Shown: in pieces, positions 1 through 5,490 of the stretch
Position numbering within the stretch: the first letter of the stretch is position 1
Layout: every line of letters starts with the position of its first letter
Assembly: GCA_030043155.1 (NCBI GenBank)
Contig: JASHYE010000100.1
Location: 1-5,490 of the forward strand
Length of the DNA stretch: 5,490 bases
From: Candidatus Acidiferrales bacterium
GTDB taxonomy: Bacteria > Acidobacteriota > Terriglobia > Acidoferrales > UBA7541
Direction of reading: 5' to 3'
Program-made: the position numbers and the translations under genes
Notes under the pieces: model-generated
Told to the model about the DNA's origin: nothing
Database searches by the model: none
Seen by the model: the letters and a program-made list of their open reading frames with translations, nothing else

Positions 1-1661
1 TCCTCCCAAGCGGATCCTTCCTTCCCGCCTTGAGGACCGAGAATCTCATCGTTCGAGCTATCGCCGCTGACAGGCGAGCGCGTGGCATCGGCGGCAGCGG
101 CAACGCCGGGGATGGCACGGATGTGATCGAGCAGATTGCGCGCAAAATCGTCGCGCTGGGCGACGGGAACATTCAACCGAGTGTAATCGACATAGGCTAC
201 CAGCACGCCATTTTCCTGAAAGCCGGGATTGCGCGTCATCAGATTGCGCAGGCTGCGCGCAAAGAGCAAGGCTCCGGCAAGCAACACAAGAGACAGCGCG
301 ACTTGAGAGGCCACCAGTACGCGCAGCAGGCGGAAACGCTCGCGGCCAGCGGTCATGCCGCGGCCGCCGGTTTTTAAGACGGAACCGGGAGGCGTTCTTC
401 CCGCGCGCAGAGCCGGCGCGAGGCCGAAGAGGATTGTGGTGAGCACGGCGAGAGCCGCGGCGAAGCCGAGCACGCGCCAGTCTATCGGCATGTCGAGAAA
501 AATCGGATTGCCGGGCGAGCTGATGAACGCGATGAGTGCGTGACTCAGTACAGCAGCGAGCAATCCGCCAAACACCGCGCCGCCAATCGCAAGAAGCGCG
601 CTTTCGGAAAGCAACTGGCTAATCAGACGGCCTCGGGAAGCGCCGAGGGCAAGACGCACCGCGATTTCGCGTTCGCGTGTGGAGGCGCGGGCGAGAAGCA
701 GGTTGGCGAGATTCGCGCAAGCGATGAGCAGCACCAAGCCGGAAAGACCAAGCAGGAGCCACAGGGGATCGGAAGCATCTTCCCGCATGGACGAAAAACC
801 GTTGGCCGCGGGCCGCGCTTCGAATCTGTACGCAAGATATTTCTTCACGCCTTCCGGATCATATTGAGGCGGAATCGTTTCATGGAGCGAAGGGGATGAA
901 ATCACGCCAAGCTGCGCGCTCGCACGGGCGAGGTCCCATCCCGGTTTAAGACGTCCGAAAACAGAGAGCCACCAGCTCTCGCGTTCGCGAGGGCCAGTGA
1001 TACGGCTGAATTCACCGTTTAGAATCGGCTCGGCACAAACTGGAATGGCGACATCGAAGCGGTCGCCTACGGAAACGCCATAAAAGCTCGGCGGCGTCAC
1101 GCCGAGAATCGGAAACGGATGACCTTCGAGAGTGAGCGTTTTGCCAATGACGGAAACCGCGCCACCGTAGCGCTTCTGCCAAAACGCATAGCTCAGGTCG
1201 ACGCCACCGGCGCAGCCGGTCTGATCATCCGAGTCGGAAATTAGGCGCCCGAGAAAAGGCTGGACGCCGAGCGTGGAGAAAAAATCTCCGCTGACGAAAA
1301 TCGTGGGCGCATCATCCACTTCGCCGCCCCGCGCGAGATTGAACCGGCCTTGGCCCCACGCCGCAACGGGCGAAAATGCCTGCTGGCGCTGCTTCACTTC
1401 CTGCCAGAGCGGAAAAGTGAATTCGGCGTAGGGACCGTTAAAATTGCCGGCACCGAAGTTGTGTTTTTCAATGTGCACAATGGCGAGCGTACTGGGATCT
1501 TTCACGGGCAGGGTGCGGAGGCGCACCGCGTCGATCAGTTGGAAAATAGCGGCGTTTGCGCCGATGCCGAGCGCGAGGGTGAGAATCGCGACGAGGGCGA
1601 ACCCCGGCGATTTTGCCAGCATGCGCAGGCCGTAACGGAGATCCTGAAGCAGAGACACCAT
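1..1661 (-). CDS. ADOP-type orphan ABC permease (MacB/FtsX family), C-terminal part beyond window
   Basis: The first 553 codons are open in this frame; the gene continues past the left edge. I chose ATG at 1661 because AAGGAG lies 8 nt upstream and the N-terminus is family-typical (LLQDLRYGLRMLAKSPGF). Residues 21-45 form a membrane helix containing LTLALGIGANAAIF. Residues about 50-290 are the MacB-like periplasmic core. Helices at 299-323, 353-380 and 396-418 form the first FtsX domain, with the signature ANLANLLLARAS followed by REIAVRLALGASRGRL. A further helix (445-468) and PGF at 479-481 open the second MacB-like half, as expected for the duplicated architecture. Family members are usually about 800-900 residues, so roughly a third is missing. 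No ATPase domain precedes it and no ATPase gene is adjacent, which fits the 'orphan' class. The substrate is unknown; a role in envelope export or stress is only inferred. The family call is firm. Confidence 0.93.
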   Translation of the reverse strand, partial: MVSLLQDLRYGLRMLAKSPGFALVAILTLALGIGANAAIFQLIDAVRLRTLPVKDPSTLAIVHIEKHNFGAGNFNGPYAEFTFPLWQEVKQRQQAFSPVAAWGQGRFNLARGGEVDDAPTIFVSGDFFSTLGVQPFLGRLISDSDDQTGCAGGVDLSYAFWQKRYGGAVSVIGKTLTLEGHPFPILGVTPPSFYGVSVGDRFDVAIPVCAEPILNGEFSRITGPRERESWWLSVFGRLKPGWDLARASAQLGVISSPSLHETIPPQYDPEGVKKYLAYRFEARPAANGFSSMREDASDPLWLLLGLSGLVLLIACANLANLLLARASTREREIAVRLALGASRGRLISQLLSESALLAIGGAVFGGLLAAVLSHALIAFISSPGNPIFLDMPIDWRVLGFAAALAVLTTILFGLAPALRAGRTPPGSVLKTGGRGMTAGRERFRLLRVLVASQVALSLVLLAGALLFARSLRNLMTRNPGFQENGVLVAYVDYTRLNVPVAQRDDFARNLLDHIRAIPGVAAAADATRSPVSGDSSNDEILGPQGGKEGSAWE

Positions 1662-1669
1662 TGTCGAAG

Positions 1670-1675
1670 CTCCTT
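1670..1675 (-). promoter_or_regulatory. Shine-Dalgarno of the ADOP permease gene
   Basis: On the minus strand AAGGAG stands 8 nt before the ATG at 1661. It fixes the start codon and suggests the permease is translated independently of the gene upstream. It lies directly outside the left arm of the inverted-repeat element. Confidence 0.8.
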
Positions 1676-1676
1676 A

Positions 1677-1866
1677 CAAGTGGTCAGTGCACAGTGGTCA
1701 GCAAACTTGGATCCGCGTCATTTTCCAGGCCGCATACAGTTCCAAGATACGGAATCACTGTTAACGCTTGCCCTCTGAGTCCGACGGAGGATGAATTTCC
1801 GCAGCCATCGAAGAATCGGGATAGGCCCCTTCGCTGTTTTGCTCACCACTCGTCACTAACCACTTG
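1677..1866. repeat. 190-bp intergenic element bounded by 29-bp imperfect inverted repeats
   Basis: The left arm (1677-1705, plus strand) and the right arm (1838-1866, read on the minus strand) match at 24 of 29 positions: CAAGTGGT, then AGTG, AGTGGT and AGCAAA in the same order. Each arm is itself a direct repeat of AGTGGTNAG with a 14-bp period, giving four copies in all. The trinucleotide TTA lies immediately outside both ends (1674-1676 and 1867-1869), which could be a tiny target duplication or chance. The element fills nearly all the gap between the stop at 1877 and the permease Shine-Dalgarno. The interior (1706-1837) has no convincing reading frame or clear sigma-70 promoter. It could be a MITE-like or REP-like dispersed repeat, or a long-range RNA hairpin acting between the two genes. 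Confidence 0.6.
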
Positions 1867-1876
1867 TTACTGCTTC

Positions 1877-2689
1877 TTACTCCGGCTTGGCTGAGCTGTT
1901 CGAGATGGACTGATCGAGCAGATCTTTCAACTGGCGAGCGGCCTTCGCGGCCATTTCGCTTTCGCGGTTGCCGAGGTCGGATTGCTTATCGCCCAGTGCT
2001 GATTGCTGATCACCCAACACGGATTGCTGATCGCCGAGCTTCGATTCTGCGTCGCCCGCTTGCGACTGAAGGTCGCCGAGGCGGCTCTGCAAATCGCCGA
2101 GCTCGGACTGCAAATCACCCAATTCCGATTGCGTTCCGCCTTCGGCGCTCAGGCGCTTGGCGTCGGCTTCGACTTTGGCGAAATCGGCAGACATGTCCGG
2201 GACTTGGACTTTCACCTCGCGCTGCTGTTCGCCCAGATCGCGCTGCTTTTGGCCCAGCGCGCGCTGCTGATCACCGAGTTCACGCTGCTGTCGCGACAAA
2301 TCCTCAATCGGCGCAAACAATGCACGTACGCGCTTTACCGTGGCCGCGTCGGTAATCTGATAAGCCTTGCCGTTCTGACGGAAGGTGATTTTGTCTCCTG
2401 TGATACGCACCCACATGGAACGCGGAATATCTCCGCCGTCATTCCACGCCCAACAACTATCGTCAATGCTGACAAAGACGCCCTCGCCGCTCAGATTCCC
2501 GCTGCAACCGCCCGTGGAGAAGTGCAGACTGTCGGCGCCCTGGGCGGTGGTGGCGACGATGATCGTGGAGTTCGCGTCCGATTGCGTGGACTGCGCGCGC
2601 GCAACGAGCGGCAGCACGCATGCGGTGAAGAAAAGCGCTGCGATTACGGCCGTGAATCGCGCGAAGGTCATCTTCGAGATTTTCTCCAT
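1877..2689 (-). CDS. Secreted heptad-repeat protein, paralogue of the M56 sensor domain
   Basis: This 270-residue protein is not a family I can name. Residues 1-32 are a signal peptide: charged n-region (MEKISKMTFARF), hydrophobic core 13-29 and an AxA site (ARA, then QSTQ). C24 follows F-T-A, a poor lipobox. Residues 38-105 form a small domain with C62 and C79, a possible disulfide. Residues 105-128 (GKAYQITD to RALFAP) match the M56 protein. Then come four heptads led by L at 131-158 (L-x-x-QQ-R-x type), a VQVPD linker at 161-165 and nine heptads at 187-249 (QS-x-LGD-x type). The C-terminus ends AKPE, exactly as in the upstream protein. I preferred ATG at 2689, with AAGGAG 7 nt upstream and a normal signal peptide, over the in-frame ATG at 2776. 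The latter overlaps the upstream stop as ATGA but has no Shine-Dalgarno and would put 29 extra residues before the signal peptide. It probably acts in the periplasm, plausibly binding or tuning the M56 sensor. Confidence 0.88.
   Translation of the reverse strand: MEKISKMTFARFTAVIAALFFTACVLPLVARAQSTQSDANSTIIVATTAQGADSLHFSTGGCSGNLSGEGVFVSIDDSCWAWNDGGDIPRSMWVRITGDKITFRQNGKAYQITDAATVKRVRALFAPIEDLSRQQRELGDQQRALGQKQRDLGEQQREVKVQVPDMSADFAKVEADAKRLSAEGGTQSELGDLQSELGDLQSRLGDLQSQAGDAESKLGDQQSVLGDQQSALGDKQSDLGNRESEMAAKAARQLKDLLDQSISNSSAKPE
1943..2131 (-). repeat. Nine degenerate 21-bp units encoding QS-x-LGD-x heptads (secreted protein)
   Basis: Nine consecutive seven-residue units begin at residues 187, 194, 201, 208, 215, 222, 229, 236 and 243. 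Gln or Glu is at position 1, Ser at 2, Leu (Ala or Met once each) at 4 and Gly at 5 in eight units. Position 6 is Asp in seven units, then Asn and Ala. At DNA level the units are diverged, so this is an old repeat array and not a recent slippage expansion. Confidence 0.85.
2216..2299 (-). repeat. Four heptads encoding L-x-x-QQ-R-x (secreted protein)
   Basis: Residues 131-158 form four units starting at Leu 131, 138, 145 and 152. Arg occupies position 6 in all four (136, 143, 150, 157). The array sits between the ALFAP motif and the VPD linker, in the same place as the four-unit array in the M56 protein. Confidence 0.8.
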
Positions 2690-2696
2690 AGCGTTG

Positions 2697-2702
2697 CTCC
2701 TT
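2697..2702 (-). promoter_or_regulatory. Shine-Dalgarno deciding the start of the secreted paralogue
   Basis: AAGGAG on the minus strand lies 7 nt before ATG 2689. It supports this start over the ATG at 2776, which overlaps the M56 stop codon but has no purine-rich site in front. Confidence 0.8.
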
Positions 2703-2725
2703 GTTCCTCGCCCAATTTGAAAGAC

Positions 2726-2756
2726 CGCAGAACTTCGAAAAGTGCGAAGCTCTGCG
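2726..2756 (-). promoter_or_regulatory. 12-bp hairpin between the M56 gene and its secreted paralogue
   Basis: In the minus-strand transcript CGCAGAGCUUCG pairs with CGAAGUUCUGCG around a 7-nt loop (CACUUUU). All 12 positions pair, with one G-U. The same region on the plus strand has an A-C mismatch at the G-U position, so pairing is better in the coding transcript. The following bases (GUCUUUCAAAUU) hold only a short U-run, so it is not a classic strong terminator. It starts 17 nt after the M56 stop and ends 23 nt before the next Shine-Dalgarno. It may be a partial terminator, an mRNA 3'-end stabiliser or a processing site that sets different levels of the two proteins. Confidence 0.65.
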
Positions 2757-2772
2757 CTACAAGACCGAATCT

Positions 2773-5490
2773 TCATTCCGGCTTGGCGATGCCATTTGCA
2801 ATGGCGTCGTCGAGCATCTGGCGCAACTGCCGCGAGGCCTGGCGCGCGATTTCGCCCTGCTGGCGTCCCAATTCGCCCTGCCTGCGGCCTAACTCACCCT
2901 GCTGGCGACCGAGTTCGCCTTGCTGGCGGCCAATGTCCGATTGCTGCACGCCGGCATCAGACTGGAACCGGCCCACCTGGCTTTGCAATTGGCCCAATTC
3001 GGATTGCAGGCGGCCGAGTTCGCTTTGCGTCGCGCCGTCCTGATTGCGAAGCGCATCGAGTTCGGCGTTGATTCGCTGCAGGTCTGGCGTAATATCCGGG
3101 ACTTTCACTTTCAGGCTGTCCATTTTCTCGCTGAGAGCATCCTGCTGCTTCGAGAGCGCGTCCTGCTGGCGGCTGAGTTCGTCCTGCTGCTTGGAGAGAG
3201 CGTCTTCGGGGGCGAAAAGAGCTTTCGCTTTGGCGATGAAATCGGAATCCGTGATGACGTAGGATTTTTCGTCGCGCTCAAACCAGATGAGATCCTTGCC
3301 GAGTTTCTTGCGCAATTCTTGAGCGTGACGAACATCTTCATCGTCGCCGGACATTTCGACGCTTTCCCCATTGCCGGTCATGATGACGTAGCGGCCGCCG
3401 GGGCCCATGTTGTACGAGCCGTTGATGGTGATACTTCGTGCCGCTTCTTGTTGAGCCGCGTCTGCCTCCTGCAAGTCGCGCTTGGCCTCGGCCATAGCTT
3501 GCTTGGCCTCCAGCATCTGAGACGCGTAGCCCTGCTCCATGATTTTGTTCGCTTTCTCCAGGGCGTGCTGCGCGGCGAGGATTTGCGCGGAATTGATTTC
3601 ATCGGATTCCTGTTCGATTTGCGCGACGGCCTTCAGAACTGCGCGAACTTGCTCGGCCTGCACGGCCTTGGATGCCTGATTTGCCTTCTCCAATGCGTCT
3701 TGCGCTGCTTGCAACTGCGCTTGCACATCTTGTGCGCGGGCTGAATCCTCCGCAGCGACCGCGGCCTGCGGAGTGAGCACCGCGAGTGGGGCCATTGACG
3801 CGTATGGCGAGTAGGAACTATATGGCACGGAAGCCGAATAGCCGGCCATGGGCGCTGCTGTAGCCAGCCCGCCGGAGTCGCCGTCAGCACGCGGCATCCC
3901 CGGCAACGTCGCCGCCGTAGCCAGCGCGCTGGAACCGATTTGCGCGAGCGGCGTGGGGTGAATTTGAATTTGGGGCGTGTTCAACGCGGAAGGCGCAACG
4001 GGCGCTGGACCGAGCGCCGGAGCGATGTTCGGCGAGGCGTCGACCCCACCACGCGGCGCGTTGGGAAGCAGTGGCGCTGTGGCGGGAGGCGTGCCCATTG
4101 GTGCGGGCGCGACAATGGATGCTCGCGGCGCTAGCGGCATCGCGGGAGCTACAACTTCGCCTTTCACTCCGCCCTTCGGCGCATCGGGAAGCGCGGGTGC
4201 TACGGGCCCGCCGGGAGCGATGACGTTCGCCAGTTTGACGAGCGGCTTAGGCGCGTCCTGCGCGTGCGCGATGAAAGAAGGATGTACGGAAGCGGCCAGG
4301 AAAATCAGCGGCACGGCGAGCGTGATCACAGCGAGAACGACGGATTTCTTCATGGACATCGCGCGGTTCCACGCCAAGATGCGGTTGACGCGTCGCTCGG
4401 CGCTGCCTGCCTTGCGCTCGTGCTTGGCCATGGCAACGCCTTGCCACCAAACGCGGCGGCGGGATGCGGCGAGCTGCGCAAAAAATGCGAGAAGCGTTTC
4501 GGCGTAGCGCGTGCGGTCGGCACCTCCGGCGAGCGCGGCTTCGTCACTGGCCTGTTCGGCGAGATCGGTAAGCTGGTGGTCGAGCCACCAACTGAGCGGA
4601 TTGAACCAGAAAAACGCGCGATGAATCAGCGAGAGCAGTTGCGTGAGCGCATCGCGGCGCGCGACGTGAGAAATTTCGTGCGCGAGGACGGCGTCGAGCT
4701 GCTCTTCGGACCACGCGCGCCAGTCCGCGGGCAGGAGAATTGCGGCGCGGCGAATACCGAGCGTTGCAGGGACGGCGAGCAGCGCGGATTCTTTCAGGCG
4801 CGGCGGCTTTGCCAGTCCCGCTATGCAGGAACGGAAGCGCAAGAGGCGCAGCGCTTCGCGGTTTTGATTGTTTGCGGCGTCGATTGCTTGCGCGGCGCGT
4901 TCGAGGCGGCGGCTGAACAACGTTCCGATGAGCAGGCGCGCCAATAGAAGCGCGGCTCCGACAAAGTAAACTACGAGGAGCAGAGCCGTCCATGGAATTG
5001 CGAGTCCGCGTGAGGCGTTGCGGGTAAGCGGTGCTGTGGAGGGTGAATATGCCTCCGAGCCGCTCGATGGGCTGATCGACGTGGTGCTCGAGGAAGAAAG
5101 GCGCGGCGCTACACTCGGCGCAAAGGCTACGAGGAGCGCGCTGTCGCGATGCGCTGCTTTCCAAGCAAATTTAGAGGATGTTTTTCGAGGCGCGAGTTCA
5201 ATTTTTGGCGCGGATGCGAAAAGTGCATGCGATGGGCCGGACGCAATTGCCGGATTGTGCACAACGGGGACCGCATCGTGCAGAACAGAAACGAAGGCGC
5301 TCGTTTGACGCTGCGGTTCGCGCACAGGGGCGCGATTCATCTTCGCTTGCAAACTTGTCACAAGAGGAATCGCCGGGAGTTTCACGGGGACACGCGGCAA
5401 AAGCGCGCCGAGGAACGGCATTGCCAGCGCGGCGCAGAGAACGGCGGTCCAAACGAGCAGCCGCGTGCCCACGCGCTTCACGCGAAACGC
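2773..5490 (-). CDS. BlaR1/MecR1-like M56 membrane metallopeptidase with repeat-type sensor domain, N-terminus beyond window
   Basis: Numbering here starts at the GTG at 5481 and gives 902 residues. That GTG is probably internal, because the frame stays open to the edge, no Shine-Dalgarno is visible and the first helix of the M56 fold is missing (perhaps 40 residues). Visible segments are a helix at 7-29, a long Ser/Pro/Ala-rich loop at 30-160 and a helix at 163-186. The zinc peptidase domain at about 190-375 has HEISH at 268-272 (H268, H272 ligands, E269 catalytic) and E309 or E314 of EQASDEA as candidate third ligand. The last helix is at 380-398. A duplicated Pro/Ala linker (428-494), Ala/Gln/Glu coiled coil (576-682), small globular part (683-758, ending ALFAP), four heptads (762-789), KVKVPD (791-796) and nine heptads (819-881) follow. 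BlaR1 homologues cleave a BlaI-type repressor after sensing through the extracytoplasmic domain. No penicillin-binding SxxK/KTG arrangement is recognisable here, so the signal must differ. It is likely the first gene of a transcript with the paralogue at 1877-2689. Confidence 0.92.
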   Translation of the reverse strand, partial: AFRVKRVGTRLLVWTAVLCAALAMPFLGALLPRVPVKLPAIPLVTSLQAKMNRAPVREPQRQTSAFVSVLHDAVPVVHNPAIASGPSHALFASAPKIELAPRKTSSKFAWKAAHRDSALLVAFAPSVAPRLSSSSTTSISPSSGSEAYSPSTAPLTRNASRGLAIPWTALLLVVYFVGAALLLARLLIGTLFSRRLERAAQAIDAANNQNREALRLLRFRSCIAGLAKPPRLKESALLAVPATLGIRRAAILLPADWRAWSEEQLDAVLAHEISHVARRDALTQLLSLIHRAFFWFNPLSWWLDHQLTDLAEQASDEAALAGGADRTRYAETLLAFFAQLAASRRRVWWQGVAMAKHERKAGSAERRVNRILAWNRAMSMKKSVVLAVITLAVPLIFLAASVHPSFIAHAQDAPKPLVKLANVIAPGGPVAPALPDAPKGGVKGEVVAPAMPLAPRASIVAPAPMGTPPATAPLLPNAPRGGVDASPNIAPALGPAPVAPSALNTPQIQIHPTPLAQIGSSALATAATLPGMPRADGDSGGLATAAPMAGYSASVPYSSYSPYASMAPLAVLTPQAAVAAEDSARAQDVQAQLQAAQDALEKANQASKAVQAEQVRAVLKAVAQIEQESDEINSAQILAAQHALEKANKIMEQGYASQMLEAKQAMAEAKRDLQEADAAQQEAARSITINGSYNMGPGGRYVIMTGNGESVEMSGDDEDVRHAQELRKKLGKDLIWFERDEKSYVITDSDFIAKAKALFAPEDALSKQQDELSRQQDALSKQQDALSEKMDSLKVKVPDITPDLQRINAELDALRNQDGATQSELGRLQSELGQLQSQVGRFQSDAGVQQSDIGRQQGELGRQQGELGRRQGELGRQQGEIARQASRQLRQMLDDAIANGIAKPE
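2839..3027 (-). repeat. Nine degenerate 21-bp units encoding Q[SG]xLGR-x heptads (M56 protein)
   Basis: Units begin at residues 819, 826, 833, 840, 847, 854, 861, 868 and 875 (numbered from 5481). Gln is at position 1 in all nine and Gly at position 5 in eight. Position 6 is Arg in seven, with Q831 and V845 as exceptions. The last units are close to identical (QGELGRQ), suggesting local amplification. The number of units equals that in the secreted paralogue. Confidence 0.85.
3115..3198 (-). repeat. Four heptads encoding LS-x-QQD-x (M56 protein)
   Basis: Residues 762-789 contain units starting at Leu 762, 769, 776 and 783. Asp is at position 6 of all four (767, 774, 781, 788), where the secreted paralogue has Arg. 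Confidence 0.8.
3436..3756 (-). other. Ala/Gln/Glu-rich predicted coiled coil in the M56 extracytoplasmic region
   Basis: Residues 576-682 are almost free of Pro and Gly and rich in Ala, Gln, Glu and Lys. The unit AAQDALEKANQ (592-602) recurs as AAQHALEKANK (636-646), 44 residues later, indicating an internal duplication. A stalk holding the terminal sensor away from the membrane is a reasonable inference. Confidence 0.7.
4000..4200 (-). repeat. Duplicated Pro/Ala-rich linker segment in the M56 protein
   Basis: Residues 428-452 and 469-494 share the pattern AP-x-LP-[DN]-AP-[KR]-GGV, then 7-8 variable residues and APA-x-x-x-AP. The segment lies just after the last transmembrane helix and looks like a flexible periplasmic spacer that grew by duplication. 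Confidence 0.65.

Noticed and set aside
1350..1894. Short plus-strand frames at the permease start and in the intergenic gap
   Set aside because: They overlap the confident permease N-terminus or cross the inverted-repeat element and have no protein features of their own.
1943..3027. CRISPR array suggested by regularly spaced repeats
   Set aside because: The 21-bp periodicity has no distinct spacers, is degenerate at DNA level and stays in frame as heptad-coding sequence.
2003..3043. Long plus-strand open frame of 346 codons opposite the secreted paralogue and the end of the M56 gene
   Set aside because: It is antisense to two well-supported genes. Its protein mirrors the 21-bp repeat arrays and it crosses a gene boundary with its hairpin, so it is a shadow of repetitive, G+C-rich coding sequence.
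2920..3744. Plus-strand open frame of 274 codons with Leu-rich sequence
   Set aside because: It lies wholly antisense to the M56 coiled-coil and sensor region. The Leu-rich, Phe-containing composition comes from reverse-reading Gln, Glu, Lys and Ala codons; no domain or Shine-Dalgarno supports it.
4264..4947. Plus-strand open frame of 227 codons
   Set aside because: It is antisense to the M56 catalytic domain containing HEISH. The composition is rich in Arg, Gly and Glu with no recognisable motif.
5479..5481. GTG at 5481 as the true start of the M56 protein
   Set aside because: No Shine-Dalgarno is visible in the 9 bases upstream, the frame remains open to the edge, and the protein would lack the first helix expected for the family.

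Overview
The window reads almost entirely on the minus strand and holds three consecutive genes, transcribed right to left. They are (i) a BlaR1/MecR1-type membrane metallopeptidase (M56 family) with a large, unusual C-terminal extension, running off the right edge; (ii) a small secreted protein, 270 residues from the preferred start, whose C-terminal two thirds is a paralogue of that extension; and (iii) the N-terminal two thirds of an orphan MacB/FtsX-type permease of the ADOP class (acidobacterial duplicated orphan permease), running off the left edge. The permease class, the moderately high G+C and the M56-plus-ADOP content suggest an Acidobacteriota chromosome. This is an inference from gene content, as no rRNA or other marker is present.

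Layout. At 2773-5490 (minus), the M56 protein has a transmembrane helix, a long presumably periplasmic loop, a second helix, a cytoplasmic zinc peptidase domain with HEISH, a third helix, then about 500 residues of Pro/Ala-rich linker, Ala/Gln/Glu coiled coil, a small globular segment and two arrays of seven-residue repeats. Next come an 83-nt gap with a 12-bp hairpin and a good Shine-Dalgarno, and the secreted paralogue at 1877-2689. A 215-nt gap follows, in which 190 bp is bounded by imperfect 29-bp inverted repeats. The ADOP permease starts at 1661 behind its own AAGGAG. The plus strand shows only shadow frames.

How it may work. In the BlaR1/MecR1 paradigm an extracytoplasmic sensor activates the cytoplasmic peptidase, which relieves repression by a BlaI/MecI-type repressor; any such repressor gene would lie beyond the right edge. 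Here the penicillin-binding sensor is replaced by a repeat domain, and the next gene encodes a soluble secreted version of that domain. The two proteins carry opposite charges at the same position of nearly every seven-residue repeat, in both arrays and with opposite polarity. The best candidate for a little-described system is therefore a membrane peptidase and a secreted partner or antagonist that assemble through matched repeats. The pairing is inferred; the shared repeats and charge swap are read directly from the sequence.
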